Of a stretch of 64,000 nucleotides of DNA, positions 18,037 to 26,388 are shown piece after piece. Origin of the DNA: Archangium gephyra (GTDB taxonomy: Bacteria > Myxococcota > Myxococcia > Myxococcales > Myxococcaceae); the NCBI GenBank assembly GCA_003243425.1, contig QFQP01000018.1, positions 1-64,000 on the forward strand. Reading direction: 5' to 3'. Position 1 is the first letter of the stretch, and each line of letters opens with the position of its first letter. Under the pieces are notes generated by a model. The model had not been told where the DNA came from, did not search any database, and saw only the letters and a program-made list of their open reading frames with translations. The position numbers were made by a program, and so were the translations under genes.

Positions 18037-19368
18037 ATGTGGAAGAACCTCTGTGTGGCGGCGGTTGCCGCCGGCGTGATGGGCGTGGTCGGAGCCTCGT
18101 GCTCCGGCTCGACCAACATCTGCGTTGAACGAAACATCCGCTGCACTGCGCCGCTGACCTGCGACAGCGGCGACGGCGTCTGCAAGTGCGGTGGCCGTGG
18201 CGGCATCGTCTGCGGTGAGGGTCAGGTCTGTGACCCGGTCGCCAACACCTGCGTGTCGAACCGCTGCAATAACGTCGACTGCTCGGCCAAGCCCGGAACC
18301 AGCTGCGACGTGCTGACTGGCGAGTGCAAGTGCGGCGGCACCGGCGGCTCGGTGTGCGAAGCCGGCACCGAGTGCAACCCGAACGCGAAGGCCTGCGTGC
18401 CCATCAGCAACTGCAACGAAGTGGCGTGCCCGCTCAACCAGCAGTGCGACGCCCCGACGGGCCGTTGCCTGTGTGGCACCGCGTCGTGCGCGCCCGGTGA
18501 GAGCTGCAGCGTCGATGGCACCAACAACAAGCTCTGCAAGGCCGACAACTGCACCGGCGTCGCCTGCACCGGCTCGACGAGCTGCGACCCTGCGGACGGC
18601 ATCTGCAAGTGCAACGGCGTGGTGTGCCAGAGCGGGCAGGCGTGCTCGTGCCCCGCGTCAGCCGACGGTGGCTGCATGGCCGACGCGCGCGTGTGCCGCG
18701 TCAGCAGCCTCTGCAGTGGCGTCACCTGCGGCAACGGCACGACCTGCGACCCGTCTGACGGCCAGTGCAAGTGTGGTGGCCCCGGCGGTCCGGTGTGTGC
18801 CTCGAATCAGATCTGCAATCTCGGCCCGCCGCCCCAGTGCGAAGGCGGTCAGCAGTGCTCGCAGCCTGACGGCGGCGCGAAGGTGTGCCCCGGCGGCACC
18901 AGCTGCGACCCTGAAGATGGCCAGTGCAAGTGTGGCGGCCGCGGCGGCACCTTGTGCGCGCCCGCCGGCACTGACGACGGCGGCGTGGTGAGCCCGGCGG
19001 AGATCTGCATCTCCAACCCCGTGCAGCAGGTCTGCCGTCGTCCGTGCGACACCCGCAACCCCGAATGCGGTGCCGGCTCGTATTGCTACTTCGATTCGTC
19101 GGCGGCCACGCCGGCGGCGTACTGCGCGGTTCCCAGCGGCATGCAGGCGGCCGAGACCGGCTGCACCACGCCCACCTCGTGCTTCACCACCGTCAACAAC
19201 CTGTCGTCGCCGCTGCACTGTCTCAACCTCTCGCTCGGCCAGACGGGCATCTGCAAGGCGTACTGCGACGTCGCGGCCGGTATGGCGGGGTGTCTGCAAG
19301 ACGTGGCGCGCAGCTGCGACCAGATTCCCGGTGCGCCGGCGGGCGTCGGCTACTGCCGCGCCAACTGA
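18037..19368 (+). CDS. Cysteine-rich EGF-like lipoprotein
   Basis: 443 residues with an N-terminal export signal; Cys22 sits in an imperfect lipobox (G-A-S-C), so lipid attachment is likely but not certain. The body is a series of about seven EGF-like units, each with a pattern near C.....C......G.C.CGG (for example TSCDPADGICKC, TTCDPSDGQCKCGG and TSCDPEDGQCKCGG). That gives dozens of cysteines and many likely disulfides. The last ~110 residues differ (CFTTVNNLSS, then spaced cysteines). GAGAG precedes the ATG, and the start is 39 bp after the CARDB gene, so cotranscription is likely. Proteins of this kind are common on myxobacterial surfaces; no ligand is known. Confidence 0.85.
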   Translation: MWKNLCVAAVAAGVMGVVGASCSGSTNICVERNIRCTAPLTCDSGDGVCKCGGRGGIVCGEGQVCDPVANTCVSNRCNNVDCSAKPGTSCDVLTGECKCGGTGGSVCEAGTECNPNAKACVPISNCNEVACPLNQQCDAPTGRCLCGTASCAPGESCSVDGTNNKLCKADNCTGVACTGSTSCDPADGICKCNGVVCQSGQACSCPASADGGCMADARVCRVSSLCSGVTCGNGTTCDPSDGQCKCGGPGGPVCASNQICNLGPPPQCEGGQQCSQPDGGAKVCPGGTSCDPEDGQCKCGGRGGTLCAPAGTDDGGVVSPAEICISNPVQQVCRRPCDTRNPECGAGSYCYFDSSAATPAAYCAVPSGMQAAETGCTTPTSCFTTVNNLSSPLHCLNLSLGQTGICKAYCDVAAGMAGCLQDVARSCDQIPGAPAGVGYCRAN

Positions 19369-19389
19369 AGTCACGTGTCTGAAGTGCCG

Positions 19390-19425
19390 CGGGGGAGCTC
19401 GGTCACACGGGCTCCCCCGTTGCGT
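19390..19425 (+). terminator. Terminator hairpin after the surface-protein cluster
   Basis: Perfect 9-bp GC-rich stem CGGGGGAGC (19390-19398) / GCTCCCCCG (19411-19419) with a 12-nt loop, followed by TTGCGTTGCG rather than a long U-tract. It lies 21 bp after the EGF-like gene's stop codon. Confidence 0.72.
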
Positions 19426-19442
19426 TGCGGGAGGTGTCTGAT

Positions 19443-19460
19443 ATTGATTCCGGAATCAAT
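19443..19460. promoter_or_regulatory. Perfect 18-bp palindrome upstream of acyl-CoA dehydrogenase (probable operator)
   Basis: ATTGATTCCGGAATCAAT reads the same on both strands without a mismatch and ends 27 bp before the start codon of the acyl-CoA dehydrogenase. Its AT-rich arms stand out from the surrounding GC-rich DNA. Dimeric regulators of fatty-acid catabolism (TetR or MerR families in other proteobacteria) use sites of this size; which regulator binds here is unknown. Confidence 0.7.
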
Positions 19461-19487
19461 TTTCACGCGGTTCACGGGAGACACGTC

Positions 19488-20627
19488 ATGCCGAACTTCT
19501 TCACGCCGGAGCACGAAGCCTTTCGCCGTTCAGTTCGTCAGTGGGTCGAGAAGGAGCTGGCGCCGCACGCCCTCGAGTGGGACCGCGCCGGCATCTTCCC
19601 GAAGGAGGTCTTCAAGCAGGCCGGTGAGCTGGGCTTCCTCGGCGTGTCGCACGACGAGAAGTACGGCGGCAGCGGGCTCGACTACTGGTACGTGACCGCA
19701 TTCACCGAAGAGCTGGTTCGCAGCCACAACGCCGGCGTGAACATGGCGCTGCTGGTGCAGAGCCAGATGGCGACGCCCATCATCAACGAGATCGGCACCG
19801 ACGAGCAGAAGCGCCTGTTCCTCGAGCCGGCGCTCAAGGGCGAGAAGATCGCTGCGCTCGGCGTGAGCGAACCCGGGGTGGGCAGCGACGTGGCGAACAT
19901 CAAGACCACCGCCCGCCGGGTGGGCGACGACTTCGTCATCAACGGCAGCAAGATGTGGATCACCAACGGCACGCGCGCCGACTTCATCACCCTCGCGGTG
20001 CGCACCGGGGAAGCGGGTTATGGCGGCATCTCGCTGCTCACGTTCCCGACGGACACCAAAGGCTTTGGCGTCGGCAAGAAGCTCGACAAGGTCGGCAACC
20101 TCTCGTCAGACACGGCGGTGCTCTACTTCGAAGACTGCAAGGTGCCTGCGCGCTACCTGCTCGGCGAAGAGAACGAAGGCTTCTACCACGTGATGACCAA
20201 CTTCCAGGGCGAGCGCCTCACCGCGGCCATCATCGCGGCGGCCGGCATGGAGCAGATGGTCAACGAAGCCATCGCCTACGGCAACGAGCGCTCGGCTTTC
20301 GGCAAGCCGCTCATCAAGTACCAGGTGTGGCGCCACAAGTTCGTCGAGCACCTCTCGCACATCGAAGCGGCGAAGCGGCTCACGTACCACGCCGTCGAGT
20401 TGTTCGATCGCAAGGAGAGCCCGGTGAAGGAGATCTCGATGGCCAAGCTGGTCACCGGCGATCTCGCGCAGAAGGTGGCCTACGACTGCCAGCAGTTCTT
20501 CGGCGGCATGGGCTACGTCGAAGAGACCCACATCGCGCGCGCGTGGCGCGACATCCGCCTCATCACCATCGGCGGCGGTACGTCGGAGATCATGAAGGAG
20601 ATCATCTCGAAGCTGTCGGGTTTCTGA
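19488..20627 (+). CDS. Acyl-CoA dehydrogenase
   Basis: 379 residues from ATG 19488, with GGGAG upstream. It has the three-domain acyl-CoA dehydrogenase fold: N-terminal helices (FFTPEHEAFRRSVRQWVEKEL), the flavin-binding beta domain (LGVSEPGVGSDVANIKTTA and KMWITNGTRADF), and a C-terminal helical domain (ERSAFGKPL, QQFFGGMGYVEE). The usual EGT motif near the C-terminus is GGTSEI, with Gly where medium- and short-chain enzymes carry the catalytic Glu. The base is therefore probably the Glu of QGERL around residue 243, as in long-chain and isovaleryl-type enzymes. It passes electrons from acyl-CoA oxidation to ETF. An 18-bp palindrome upstream suggests regulated expression. Confidence 0.92.
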   Translation: MPNFFTPEHEAFRRSVRQWVEKELAPHALEWDRAGIFPKEVFKQAGELGFLGVSHDEKYGGSGLDYWYVTAFTEELVRSHNAGVNMALLVQSQMATPIINEIGTDEQKRLFLEPALKGEKIAALGVSEPGVGSDVANIKTTARRVGDDFVINGSKMWITNGTRADFITLAVRTGEAGYGGISLLTFPTDTKGFGVGKKLDKVGNLSSDTAVLYFEDCKVPARYLLGEENEGFYHVMTNFQGERLTAAIIAAAGMEQMVNEAIAYGNERSAFGKPLIKYQVWRHKFVEHLSHIEAAKRLTYHAVELFDRKESPVKEISMAKLVTGDLAQKVAYDCQQFFGGMGYVEETHIARAWRDIRLITIGGGTSEIMKEIISKLSGF

Positions 20628-20670
20628 CCCGCGCTTGCCTCCGAGCAGGGTGGGCTGTCAGACACCCACC

Positions 20671-22143
20671 GTGCTCCGGAAGCTCCTGGTCGTCTCACTG
20701 CTCGCCGCGTCGTTGGCCCACGCGGACTACATGGACCACTTCGTCATGCGCGACGACGTGGGCCCTCGCAAAGCCCCGTATCTGGGCGACGCGAAGCTGG
20801 TGCTGATCCCCATCGAGGTCGCGGGCTTTCCGCCGATCGATGAAGCGGCGCTCCGGCGATTCTTCTCGCCCGAGGACGAAGCGGGCTTCGTTCGCTTCTA
20901 CGAGGTCGCCTCGCTCGGGCGCTACCGGCCGCGCGTCACCGTCGCGCCGAAGGTGACCTACGCGCAGTGTCCGCTGCCGCTCGACAGGTTTCCCGGCTGC
21001 TCGATCGCGCGCGGTGACTTGAACGCGCTCACCAGCGGAATGGACATGATGCGTGAAGTCGTTCGCAAGGCCGACGAAGCCGGCTTCGATTTCTCGCAGT
21101 ACGACGTCAACGGGCGCCGAGGCACCGCCGATGGGTGGATCGACGGCGTGATGCTGCTCACCAACGTGCCGTTCGGCGGCATCGGCTTTCCGTTCGCGTA
21201 CTTCAACAAGGGCTCGAACCTGAACGGCGGCACCGCCGGACCGCTGGTGGTCGACGGCGTGAAGATCGGTCACTTCGCGATCGCCGGTGACACCGATCGC
21301 CTCGTGATGGTGCACGAGTTCGGGCATCTGCTCGGGCTCACCGACCTCTACGACGAGTCGGGCGTGTACGACGGTCTCAACCTCAGCTTCATGGGCGCGT
21401 GGCTCTACGATCCCAACATTCCGCTCCCCGACGCCGAGACCCGATTTCGGCTCCGCTGGAGCACCTGGCACCAGGTTCAAGGTCGTCAGCGCGTGAACAT
21501 CAAACCGGTGGAGACGAGCGGGGAGGTGTACCGGCTCGGCGTCGGCGACGAGTACTTCCTGGTCGAGAATCGAGGGCCGGGCGGGGCGTTCGATCGCTCG
21601 CTGCCTGAACGCGGGCTCGCGGTGTTCCACGTCGATCGCACCATCTCGACGCTCAAAGGCACCGAGGGCGCGTTCGTGGAGCGCCTGCTCGACTGCGTGA
21701 ACTGCAAGCCGTGGCACCCGTACATCCGCTTCGTGCAGGCCGACGGGAAGTTCGACGTCGAGAAGAACAGGAACTTCGCTGCGGGTGATCTCTTCACCAC
21801 CGGTACGTTTCTGCGGCCTGACGCGCGTGGGGTCGCGTTGTCGGTCGACAATCAGGTGAACTCCTCGAATTTCTATTCAGGCGCGGTCAGCGGGCTTTCC
21901 ATCGACGACGTGCGCGTCAACGACGACGGCAGCATCGACGCCACGCTCACGGCGCCCGAAGCTGGTCAGTGCGACGAGCGGCTGTGCGCAGACGGCGAGG
22001 GCTGTGCGCCGGTGACGTGTGGCGCGCCGGCAGCGACGACGAGCGGCTGCTCCACCGGGGCGGCGCTGGTGCCCGTGCTGGCGCTACTTCTTCTTGAACA
22101 GCGCGTCCGCGGCCGACAGCAGCGCGTCGCGCGACGGGCCTGA
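20671..22143 (+). CDS. M6-like secreted metalloprotease with MYXO-CTERM tail
   Basis: 490 residues from GTG 20671, which places a clean signal peptide (LRKLLVVSLLAASLAHA) at the N-terminus; a TTG at 20635 would put 12 polar residues in front of it. The catalytic motif is HEFGHLLGLTDLYD (H-E-x-x-H-x-x-G-x-x-D), as in M6/immune-inhibitor-A-type zinc proteases, with FMGAW in place of a Met-turn downstream. The C-terminus is a beta-rich domain followed by SGCSTGAALVPVLALLLL and a basic tail, a MYXO-CTERM-type sorting signal. The enzyme should thus be cell-surface attached. Its last 60 bp overlap the convergent zinc-ribbon gene. It follows the acyl-CoA dehydrogenase by 43 bp, probably without functional connection. 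Confidence 0.85.
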   Translation: MLRKLLVVSLLAASLAHADYMDHFVMRDDVGPRKAPYLGDAKLVLIPIEVAGFPPIDEAALRRFFSPEDEAGFVRFYEVASLGRYRPRVTVAPKVTYAQCPLPLDRFPGCSIARGDLNALTSGMDMMREVVRKADEAGFDFSQYDVNGRRGTADGWIDGVMLLTNVPFGGIGFPFAYFNKGSNLNGGTAGPLVVDGVKIGHFAIAGDTDRLVMVHEFGHLLGLTDLYDESGVYDGLNLSFMGAWLYDPNIPLPDAETRFRLRWSTWHQVQGRQRVNIKPVETSGEVYRLGVGDEYFLVENRGPGGAFDRSLPERGLAVFHVDRTISTLKGTEGAFVERLLDCVNCKPWHPYIRFVQADGKFDVEKNRNFAAGDLFTTGTFLRPDARGVALSVDNQVNSSNFYSGAVSGLSIDDVRVNDDGSIDATLTAPEAGQCDERLCADGEGCAPVTCGAPAATTSGCSTGAALVPVLALLLLEQRVRGRQQRVARRA

Positions 22144-22374
22144 ATCACGGTGGCCGCCTTCACCGATCTGAAACAGATCGCAGAAGTTGGCTTCGACCTT
22201 GTCCATCGGCACTTCCGCGAACGGCTCTTTGCATTCTTTGGCCACGGTCTCGTCGTAGTGCCGACACTGAATGCATGCGTGCAGGTCGGCGCCGCAGGCC
22301 GGGCAGGTGTCGCGCCGGCCGGGCTGGTTGAACATGGAGTCCAACTTCGTTCCGCACTTTCCACACCCGGGCAT
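22084..22374 (-). CDS. Small zinc-ribbon protein
   Basis: 96 residues starting at ATG 22374. It has cysteine pairs C-G-K-C (4-7), C-P-A-C and C-I-Q-C, plus further Cys near residues 48 and 64, giving one or two zinc ribbons. After residue 65 the protein ends in a short basic helix (ADALFKKK). No signal peptide, so it is cytoplasmic. Homologous small zinc-ribbon proteins are common in delta-type proteobacteria with no known function. Its 3' end overlaps the metalloprotease coding end by 60 bp on the opposite strand, and its start is 42 bp from the divergent 22417 gene. Confidence 0.75.
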   Translation of the reverse strand: MPGCGKCGTKLDSMFNQPGRRDTCPACGADLHACIQCRHYDETVAKECKEPFAEVPMDKVEANFCDLFQIGEGGHRDSGPSRDALLSAADALFKKK

Positions 22375-22416
22375 GGCTTGGGTATAACGCAGCCCCTTTC
22401 TGGAGGTCCCGAAGTG

Positions 22417-23064
22417 ATGCGTCGCCTTTCTGTTGCTGCAGCTTTCGCCGTTGCCACCCGCGTCTTCGCCGCCGAGCCCATCGCGCTCACCGAAGACGAG
22501 TTCCGCATGTACCAGCAGTACAAGCTGGCCATGACCGACAGCCGCGTGCAGGCCATGAAGGCCGACAAGCAGCTGCCCGCGATCGCCAAAGACGCGAAGT
22601 ACAAGCTGAAGGACCTCGAGGCCGCGGTGAAGAAGGGCGAAGAGGCGGGCGACGTGAAGGCCAAGTGCGAGGCCAACTTCAAGGAGGCCTTTGCCACCGG
22701 CGAGCTCGCGGGGAAGATCGGTCGCCTCGAAATGGACACCACCGGTGCGCAAGGCATCGCCTACGTGCAGTGGTTCAACGAAGAGCAGACCAACCTGCCG
22801 ATCGAAGCGAGCTTCGCCGCCGCCAGGGCCGCAGAAGCGTGCCCGGTGGCGTCGACCATCACCGTGTGGGCGCAAGACAAGGCCGCTCCCAAGTCGCGGG
22901 TGTTCCAGGCGCTGGTGAGCTCGGGCAGCGCGAAGCGCATCAACGTCGATCGCGTGAAGGACTTTGCGGTCACGCGCTACATGAAGCTCTTCGAGAAGGT
23001 GAAGAGCGTCGCCAACGGTGACGATCTTTCGAGCGAGAGCGGCACTCCGCCCGCGGCGCCGTAA
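22417..23064 (+). CDS. Secreted protein of unknown function
   Basis: 215 residues. ATG 22417 (or GTG 22414, one codon earlier) follows a strong GGAGG at 22402, and TATAAC at 22383-22388 could be its -10 box. An N-terminal signal peptide (MRRLSVAAAFAVATRVFA, cut before AEP) sends it to the periplasm. The mature part is Lys/Glu/Ala-rich and mostly helical up to residue ~90, then mixed. No family recognised. Its stop overlaps the rlmE start (TAATG at 23062-23066), so the two are translationally coupled even though one product is exported and the other is cytoplasmic. Confidence 0.7.
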   Translation: MRRLSVAAAFAVATRVFAAEPIALTEDEFRMYQQYKLAMTDSRVQAMKADKQLPAIAKDAKYKLKDLEAAVKKGEEAGDVKAKCEANFKEAFATGELAGKIGRLEMDTTGAQGIAYVQWFNEEQTNLPIEASFAAARAAEACPVASTITVWAQDKAAPKSRVFQALVSSGSAKRINVDRVKDFAVTRYMKLFEKVKSVANGDDLSSESGTPPAAP

Positions 23065-23663
23065 TGACGAAACGGTCGTACCAGCCGAAGGACTATTTCT
23101 TCCGCAAGGCGAAGGAAGAGGGCCTGCGCGCGCGAAGCGCCTTCAAGATCGAAGAGATCGCGAAGCGCTTCAACGTGTTCAAGAAGGGCCAGACCGTCAT
23201 CGACATGGGCGCGGCGCCCGGCGGTTTTCTCCAGATCATCCTCAACGAGGTCGGCCCCACTGGCCACGTGACCGGCGTCGACCTCGCGATCATCAAGCCG
23301 CTCGGCCGCCCCAACTGCATCACCGAGGTGCTCGACGTGCTGGCCGACGACTTCCAACAGAAGCTCGAAGCGCTGCACCCCGGGCCCGTCGACGTGGTGG
23401 TGTCCGACCTCGCGCCGAAGACCACCGGCATCAAAGACGTCGACGAAGCACGCTCTCTGCGCCTGGCCAGCATCGCGCTCGACGTCGCGCGCAACCGTGG
23501 GCGCGTGGGCGGTCACTTCATCGCCAAGCTCTTCATGGGTGGTGACTTCGACCAGTTCCGCAACGACGTGCGCGCCATGTACGGCGAGGTGAAGGTCGTT
23601 CGGCCTGAGGCCACACGTGGCGCGAGCATGGAGATCTATCTGGTTGGTCTGAAGAAGCGCTGA
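23064..23663 (+). CDS. rlmE: 23S rRNA (uridine-2'-O)-methyltransferase RlmE
   Basis: 199 residues, the usual length for RlmE/FtsJ. The enzyme methylates the 2'-OH of U2552 (E. coli numbering) in 23S rRNA of the 50S subunit, using S-adenosylmethionine. The SAM site is DMGAAPGGF (47-55) with a VDL strand, and the catalytic K-D-K-E tetrad is visible as Lys28, Asp115 (VVVSDLAP), Lys155 and Glu190. Coupled to the upstream gene by a 1-base overlap. A very strong hairpin begins at its stop codon. Confidence 0.95.
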   Translation: MTKRSYQPKDYFFRKAKEEGLRARSAFKIEEIAKRFNVFKKGQTVIDMGAAPGGFLQIILNEVGPTGHVTGVDLAIIKPLGRPNCITEVLDVLADDFQQKLEALHPGPVDVVVSDLAPKTTGIKDVDEARSLRLASIALDVARNRGRVGGHFIAKLFMGGDFDQFRNDVRAMYGEVKVVRPEATRGASMEIYLVGLKKR

Positions 23664-23704
23664 TTCGCCATCGATGCTCGCAGAGCATCGATGTGAGCGA
23701 ATCA
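23661..23704 (+). terminator. Long stem-loop starting at the rlmE stop codon
   Basis: An 11-bp perfect inner stem, CATCGATGCTC (23669-23679) / GAGCATCGATG (23683-23693), closes a 3-nt loop. It is extended by an outer 8-bp stem TGATTCGC (23661-23668) / GCGAATCA (23697-23704), with only a 3-nt bulge (23694-23696). The left arm includes the rlmE TGA. There is no U-tract. It may terminate or insulate transcription before the methyltransferase gene at 23747. Confidence 0.7.
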
Positions 23705-23746
23705 ATGTCTTGGACGCATCGGTGGTGCTGCTGCCATCGAAGCGCC

Positions 23747-24433
23747 ATGACCGACCCCTTCGCAGTGCTCACTGATGTGCGTGTCGAGCGTGTTCTCCGC
23801 CGCCTTCATCAAGAGGCAGACCGGCAGGCGCTCCGTCACGCGCTGTTCTTTCTACCGAAGCTCCCCGCGCTGCTGCTCGGCCGCAAGGAGGCCGGCGACG
23901 ACGCGACAGCGCTCCGGCAGATGGCCGACAGGTTCATCGCCCTCGAAAGGCCGCAGGGCGCGTTCTGTCATCAGCTGGCCAGAGCCGTGCGCGCCCGCCA
24001 CGTCGTGGAGTTCGGAACCTCGTTCGGCGTCTCCACCATCTGGCTGGCGGCCGCGGTGCGCGCGAACGGCGGCGGCACGGTCATCGGCACCGAGTTCGTG
24101 CCCGAGAAGGCGGCGCGGGCGCGTGCGCACCTCGAAGAGGCAGGGCTGGGTGACGTGGTCGAGATTCGAGTCGGCGACGCGGTGGAGACGCTGCGTGAGC
24201 TGCCCGGAGAACTCGACCTCGCGTTGATCGACGGCTTCCCGCAGAAGTCACTCGACGTGGTGCGTCTGCTTCTTCCGAAGTTGCGAAGTGGCGCCGTGGT
24301 GATCGCCGACAACGTGGGCGCGATGCGGGGCGACTACCGCGAGTACGTGGAGTTCATGCGCGACCAGCGCAACGGCTTCACGTCGATGACGGTGCCATTC
24401 CGCTTCGGTACCGAGTTGTCGGTGCGCCGCTGA
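23747..24433 (+). CDS. Class I SAM-dependent methyltransferase (O-methyltransferase-like)
   Basis: 228 residues from ATG 23747. It has the catechol O-methyltransferase-like fold: a helical N-terminus, the SAM-binding strand VVEFGTSFGVSTIWLA (motif I), an acidic strand GTEFVPEKAARA (motif II), then LDLALIDGFPQ and SGAVVIADNV. Such enzymes methylate small molecules or acids; the substrate cannot be read from sequence. The longer in-frame starts at 23693/23705 would run through the hairpin after rlmE and are unlikely. It ends 1 bp from the convergent diguanylate cyclase gene. Confidence 0.85.
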   Translation: MTDPFAVLTDVRVERVLRRLHQEADRQALRHALFFLPKLPALLLGRKEAGDDATALRQMADRFIALERPQGAFCHQLARAVRARHVVEFGTSFGVSTIWLAAAVRANGGGTVIGTEFVPEKAARARAHLEEAGLGDVVEIRVGDAVETLRELPGELDLALIDGFPQKSLDVVRLLLPKLRSGAVVIADNVGAMRGDYREYVEFMRDQRNGFTSMTVPFRFGTELSVRR

Positions 24434-24434
24434 A

Positions 24435-26372
24435 TCACTTTTCGTCGCGAACCAGCATCGGCGTTTCACCGGTGCGCGCCCGCGCCAGACGGCCGCGCTG
24501 ACGCGTGGGCTCGAGCTCCATGCCGACCTCGTACGAGGTGACCTTGTTTCGCCCGCCGCGCTTCGACGCGTAGAGCGCCGCGTCGGCCGAGTCGATCAGC
24601 TTCACGTCATCGTTGGCGTCGCGCGGCATCGTGGCCACGCCCACCGAAATGGTGACCTTGCCGAGGGGCTGCGTGCGGCCCTGTTCGATGCCCGACTCGG
24701 CGATGGCGCGTCGCAGCTTCTCGGCGACCTCCGCGGCTTCGGTGCGATCGATCTGCGGCAACAACACGATGAACTCTTCGCCGCCGTAGCGCGCCAGCGT
24801 GTCGACCTTGCGGAGGTTCTGCTTCATCAGCTGCGCGACCTTGCGGAGCACGTCGTCACCGGCCGAGTGGCCCGCGGTGTCGTTGAGCAGCTTGAAGTGA
24901 TCGATGTCGACCATCACCATCGACAGCGGCGAATCGAAACGGCTCGCGCGTGCCAGCTCCGATTCGAGCTGTTGGTAGAGGTAGCGACGGTTGGGTACGC
25001 CGGTGAGCGGGTCGGTGACCGACAGCTCGAGCGTGTGCTCGTGCAGGCGCGCGTTCTGCACCGCCAGCGCGATCTGATCGGCGACGGCGACGAAGAAGTC
25101 CTGGTCTGCCGGAGGGAACGCGTTCGGCGCCGACCGCTCGAAGTTGAGAACCCCGAGCAGCTCTTCGCCCCGCACCATGGGCACCGAGAGCAGCGAGCCA
25201 CGCACCTTCTCGCCCTTCACCTTGAAGAGCGGCTCGTTCTCGAGGTCGGGCGCGTAGTGGCGCCTGCGCTGGCGCGCGGCGTGACCACACACGCCTTCAC
25301 CGACCGCGAACGTCAGCCCCTCCGAACCGACGTTCGCAGGGTGCGCGTTGAGCACCTCCAACTCGCCAGCGGCGTTGAGCAGCATCACGCTGAACTTCTG
25401 CACGTCGAGCTTGCCCGGCACTTCGCTGGTCACGCGGTGCAGCACTTCTTCGAGGTCGAGCGTGGAGGCGATGGTGCGCGAGAGCTCGAAGAGAATCTGC
25501 AGCTCGCCGACGCGCTTCTCGACCTCCGTCTTGAGCTCCAGTTCGGTGCGCGCGGTCTCGAGGTCGCGCTGCGTGTCGATCTCCACCACCTTCAGGTCGG
25601 TGAGCCGGCCGAGCATGCGATTGAAGGCGTGCGCCAGCCGGCCCAGCTCGTCTTCACCGAGGTCTGGAGCACGAACGACGACGTCACCGTCTTCGGCGCG
25701 CTTCATCACCGCCGCCAGCCGCGCCACGCGCCGACTCACGAAGACGCGCACGGCGATGAACACCGTGGCGGCGATGGTGAGGACGAACAAGGTGACGAAC
25801 CAGGTGGCGTTGGTGAACACGCGCGCCACTTCGGTGCGCAGCTTCGGCTCCGACACGCGCAGCGCCAGCACACCGACGCGCATCGTCGATTCACCGGTGT
25901 GACAGCCACCGCACGCCACGCCGCCGAGCGGGTAGAGCACCTCGCCACCGGCGCCCGAGCTCCAGGGCAGCCACGCCGATGGTGCTTCGAAGGTCGCGCG
26001 ACCTTCAGCCACGTTCAGCAGCGCCGACGCGTTGGCGAACGGCTTGTCCTCTTCTTCGATCTCACGGGACCACTTCACCTGACCATCGCGGCCGACGATG
26101 CGCAGGTCGCTCACCACCTGCAGCGCTGACCAGTTGCTGCGAACCGCGTTGGTGACCGCGCGGTGGGCGATGCGGGGGGCCGTGCCCGGAGGCGTTTCTT
26201 CGACCGCACCGAACGAGGTGGCGACGAACTCGGCCAGGCCCAGCGCATCGGCACGGGTCTTTTCACGAACCGCGAGATCCGTCAGGCGCCAGGCCGCGAC
26301 CGTGCCGATCGTGGCGAGCAACACGGCCGGCACCGAAACGGTGAGGAGCAATCTGGTGCCGAGGGAGCGCAC
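24435..26372 (-). CDS. Diguanylate cyclase with periplasmic heme-c sensor, HAMP, GAF and GGDEF domains
   Basis: About 645 residues from GTG 26372. Order: membrane helix 1 (~8-25); periplasmic sensor with one c-type heme motif CGGCH near residue 160; membrane helix 2 (~190-212); HAMP (~213-265); coiled linker; GAF (~300-440); GGDEF (~460-625). The active site is GGEEF, and RKVD sits exactly five residues before it, an intact I-site for product inhibition. The enzyme makes cyclic di-GMP from two GTP, here probably under control of a redox or gas signal sensed by the heme. The start is uncertain: the frame stays open upstream into pgeF on the other strand, but the N-terminal helix fits 26372. 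Confidence 0.88.
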   Translation of the reverse strand: MRSLGTRLLLTVSVPAVLLATIGTVAAWRLTDLAVREKTRADALGLAEFVATSFGAVEETPPGTAPRIAHRAVTNAVRSNWSALQVVSDLRIVGRDGQVKWSREIEEEDKPFANASALLNVAEGRATFEAPSAWLPWSSGAGGEVLYPLGGVACGGCHTGESTMRVGVLALRVSEPKLRTEVARVFTNATWFVTLFVLTIAATVFIAVRVFVSRRVARLAAVMKRAEDGDVVVRAPDLGEDELGRLAHAFNRMLGRLTDLKVVEIDTQRDLETARTELELKTEVEKRVGELQILFELSRTIASTLDLEEVLHRVTSEVPGKLDVQKFSVMLLNAAGELEVLNAHPANVGSEGLTFAVGEGVCGHAARQRRRHYAPDLENEPLFKVKGEKVRGSLLSVPMVRGEELLGVLNFERSAPNAFPPADQDFFVAVADQIALAVQNARLHEHTLELSVTDPLTGVPNRRYLYQQLESELARASRFDSPLSMVMVDIDHFKLLNDTAGHSAGDDVLRKVAQLMKQNLRKVDTLARYGGEEFIVLLPQIDRTEAAEVAEKLRRAIAESGIEQGRTQPLGKVTISVGVATMPRDANDDVKLIDSADAALYASKRGGRNKVTSYEVGMELEPTRQRGRLARARTGETPMLVRDEK

Positions 26373-26388
26373 GGTGGGCGCGCAGCAT

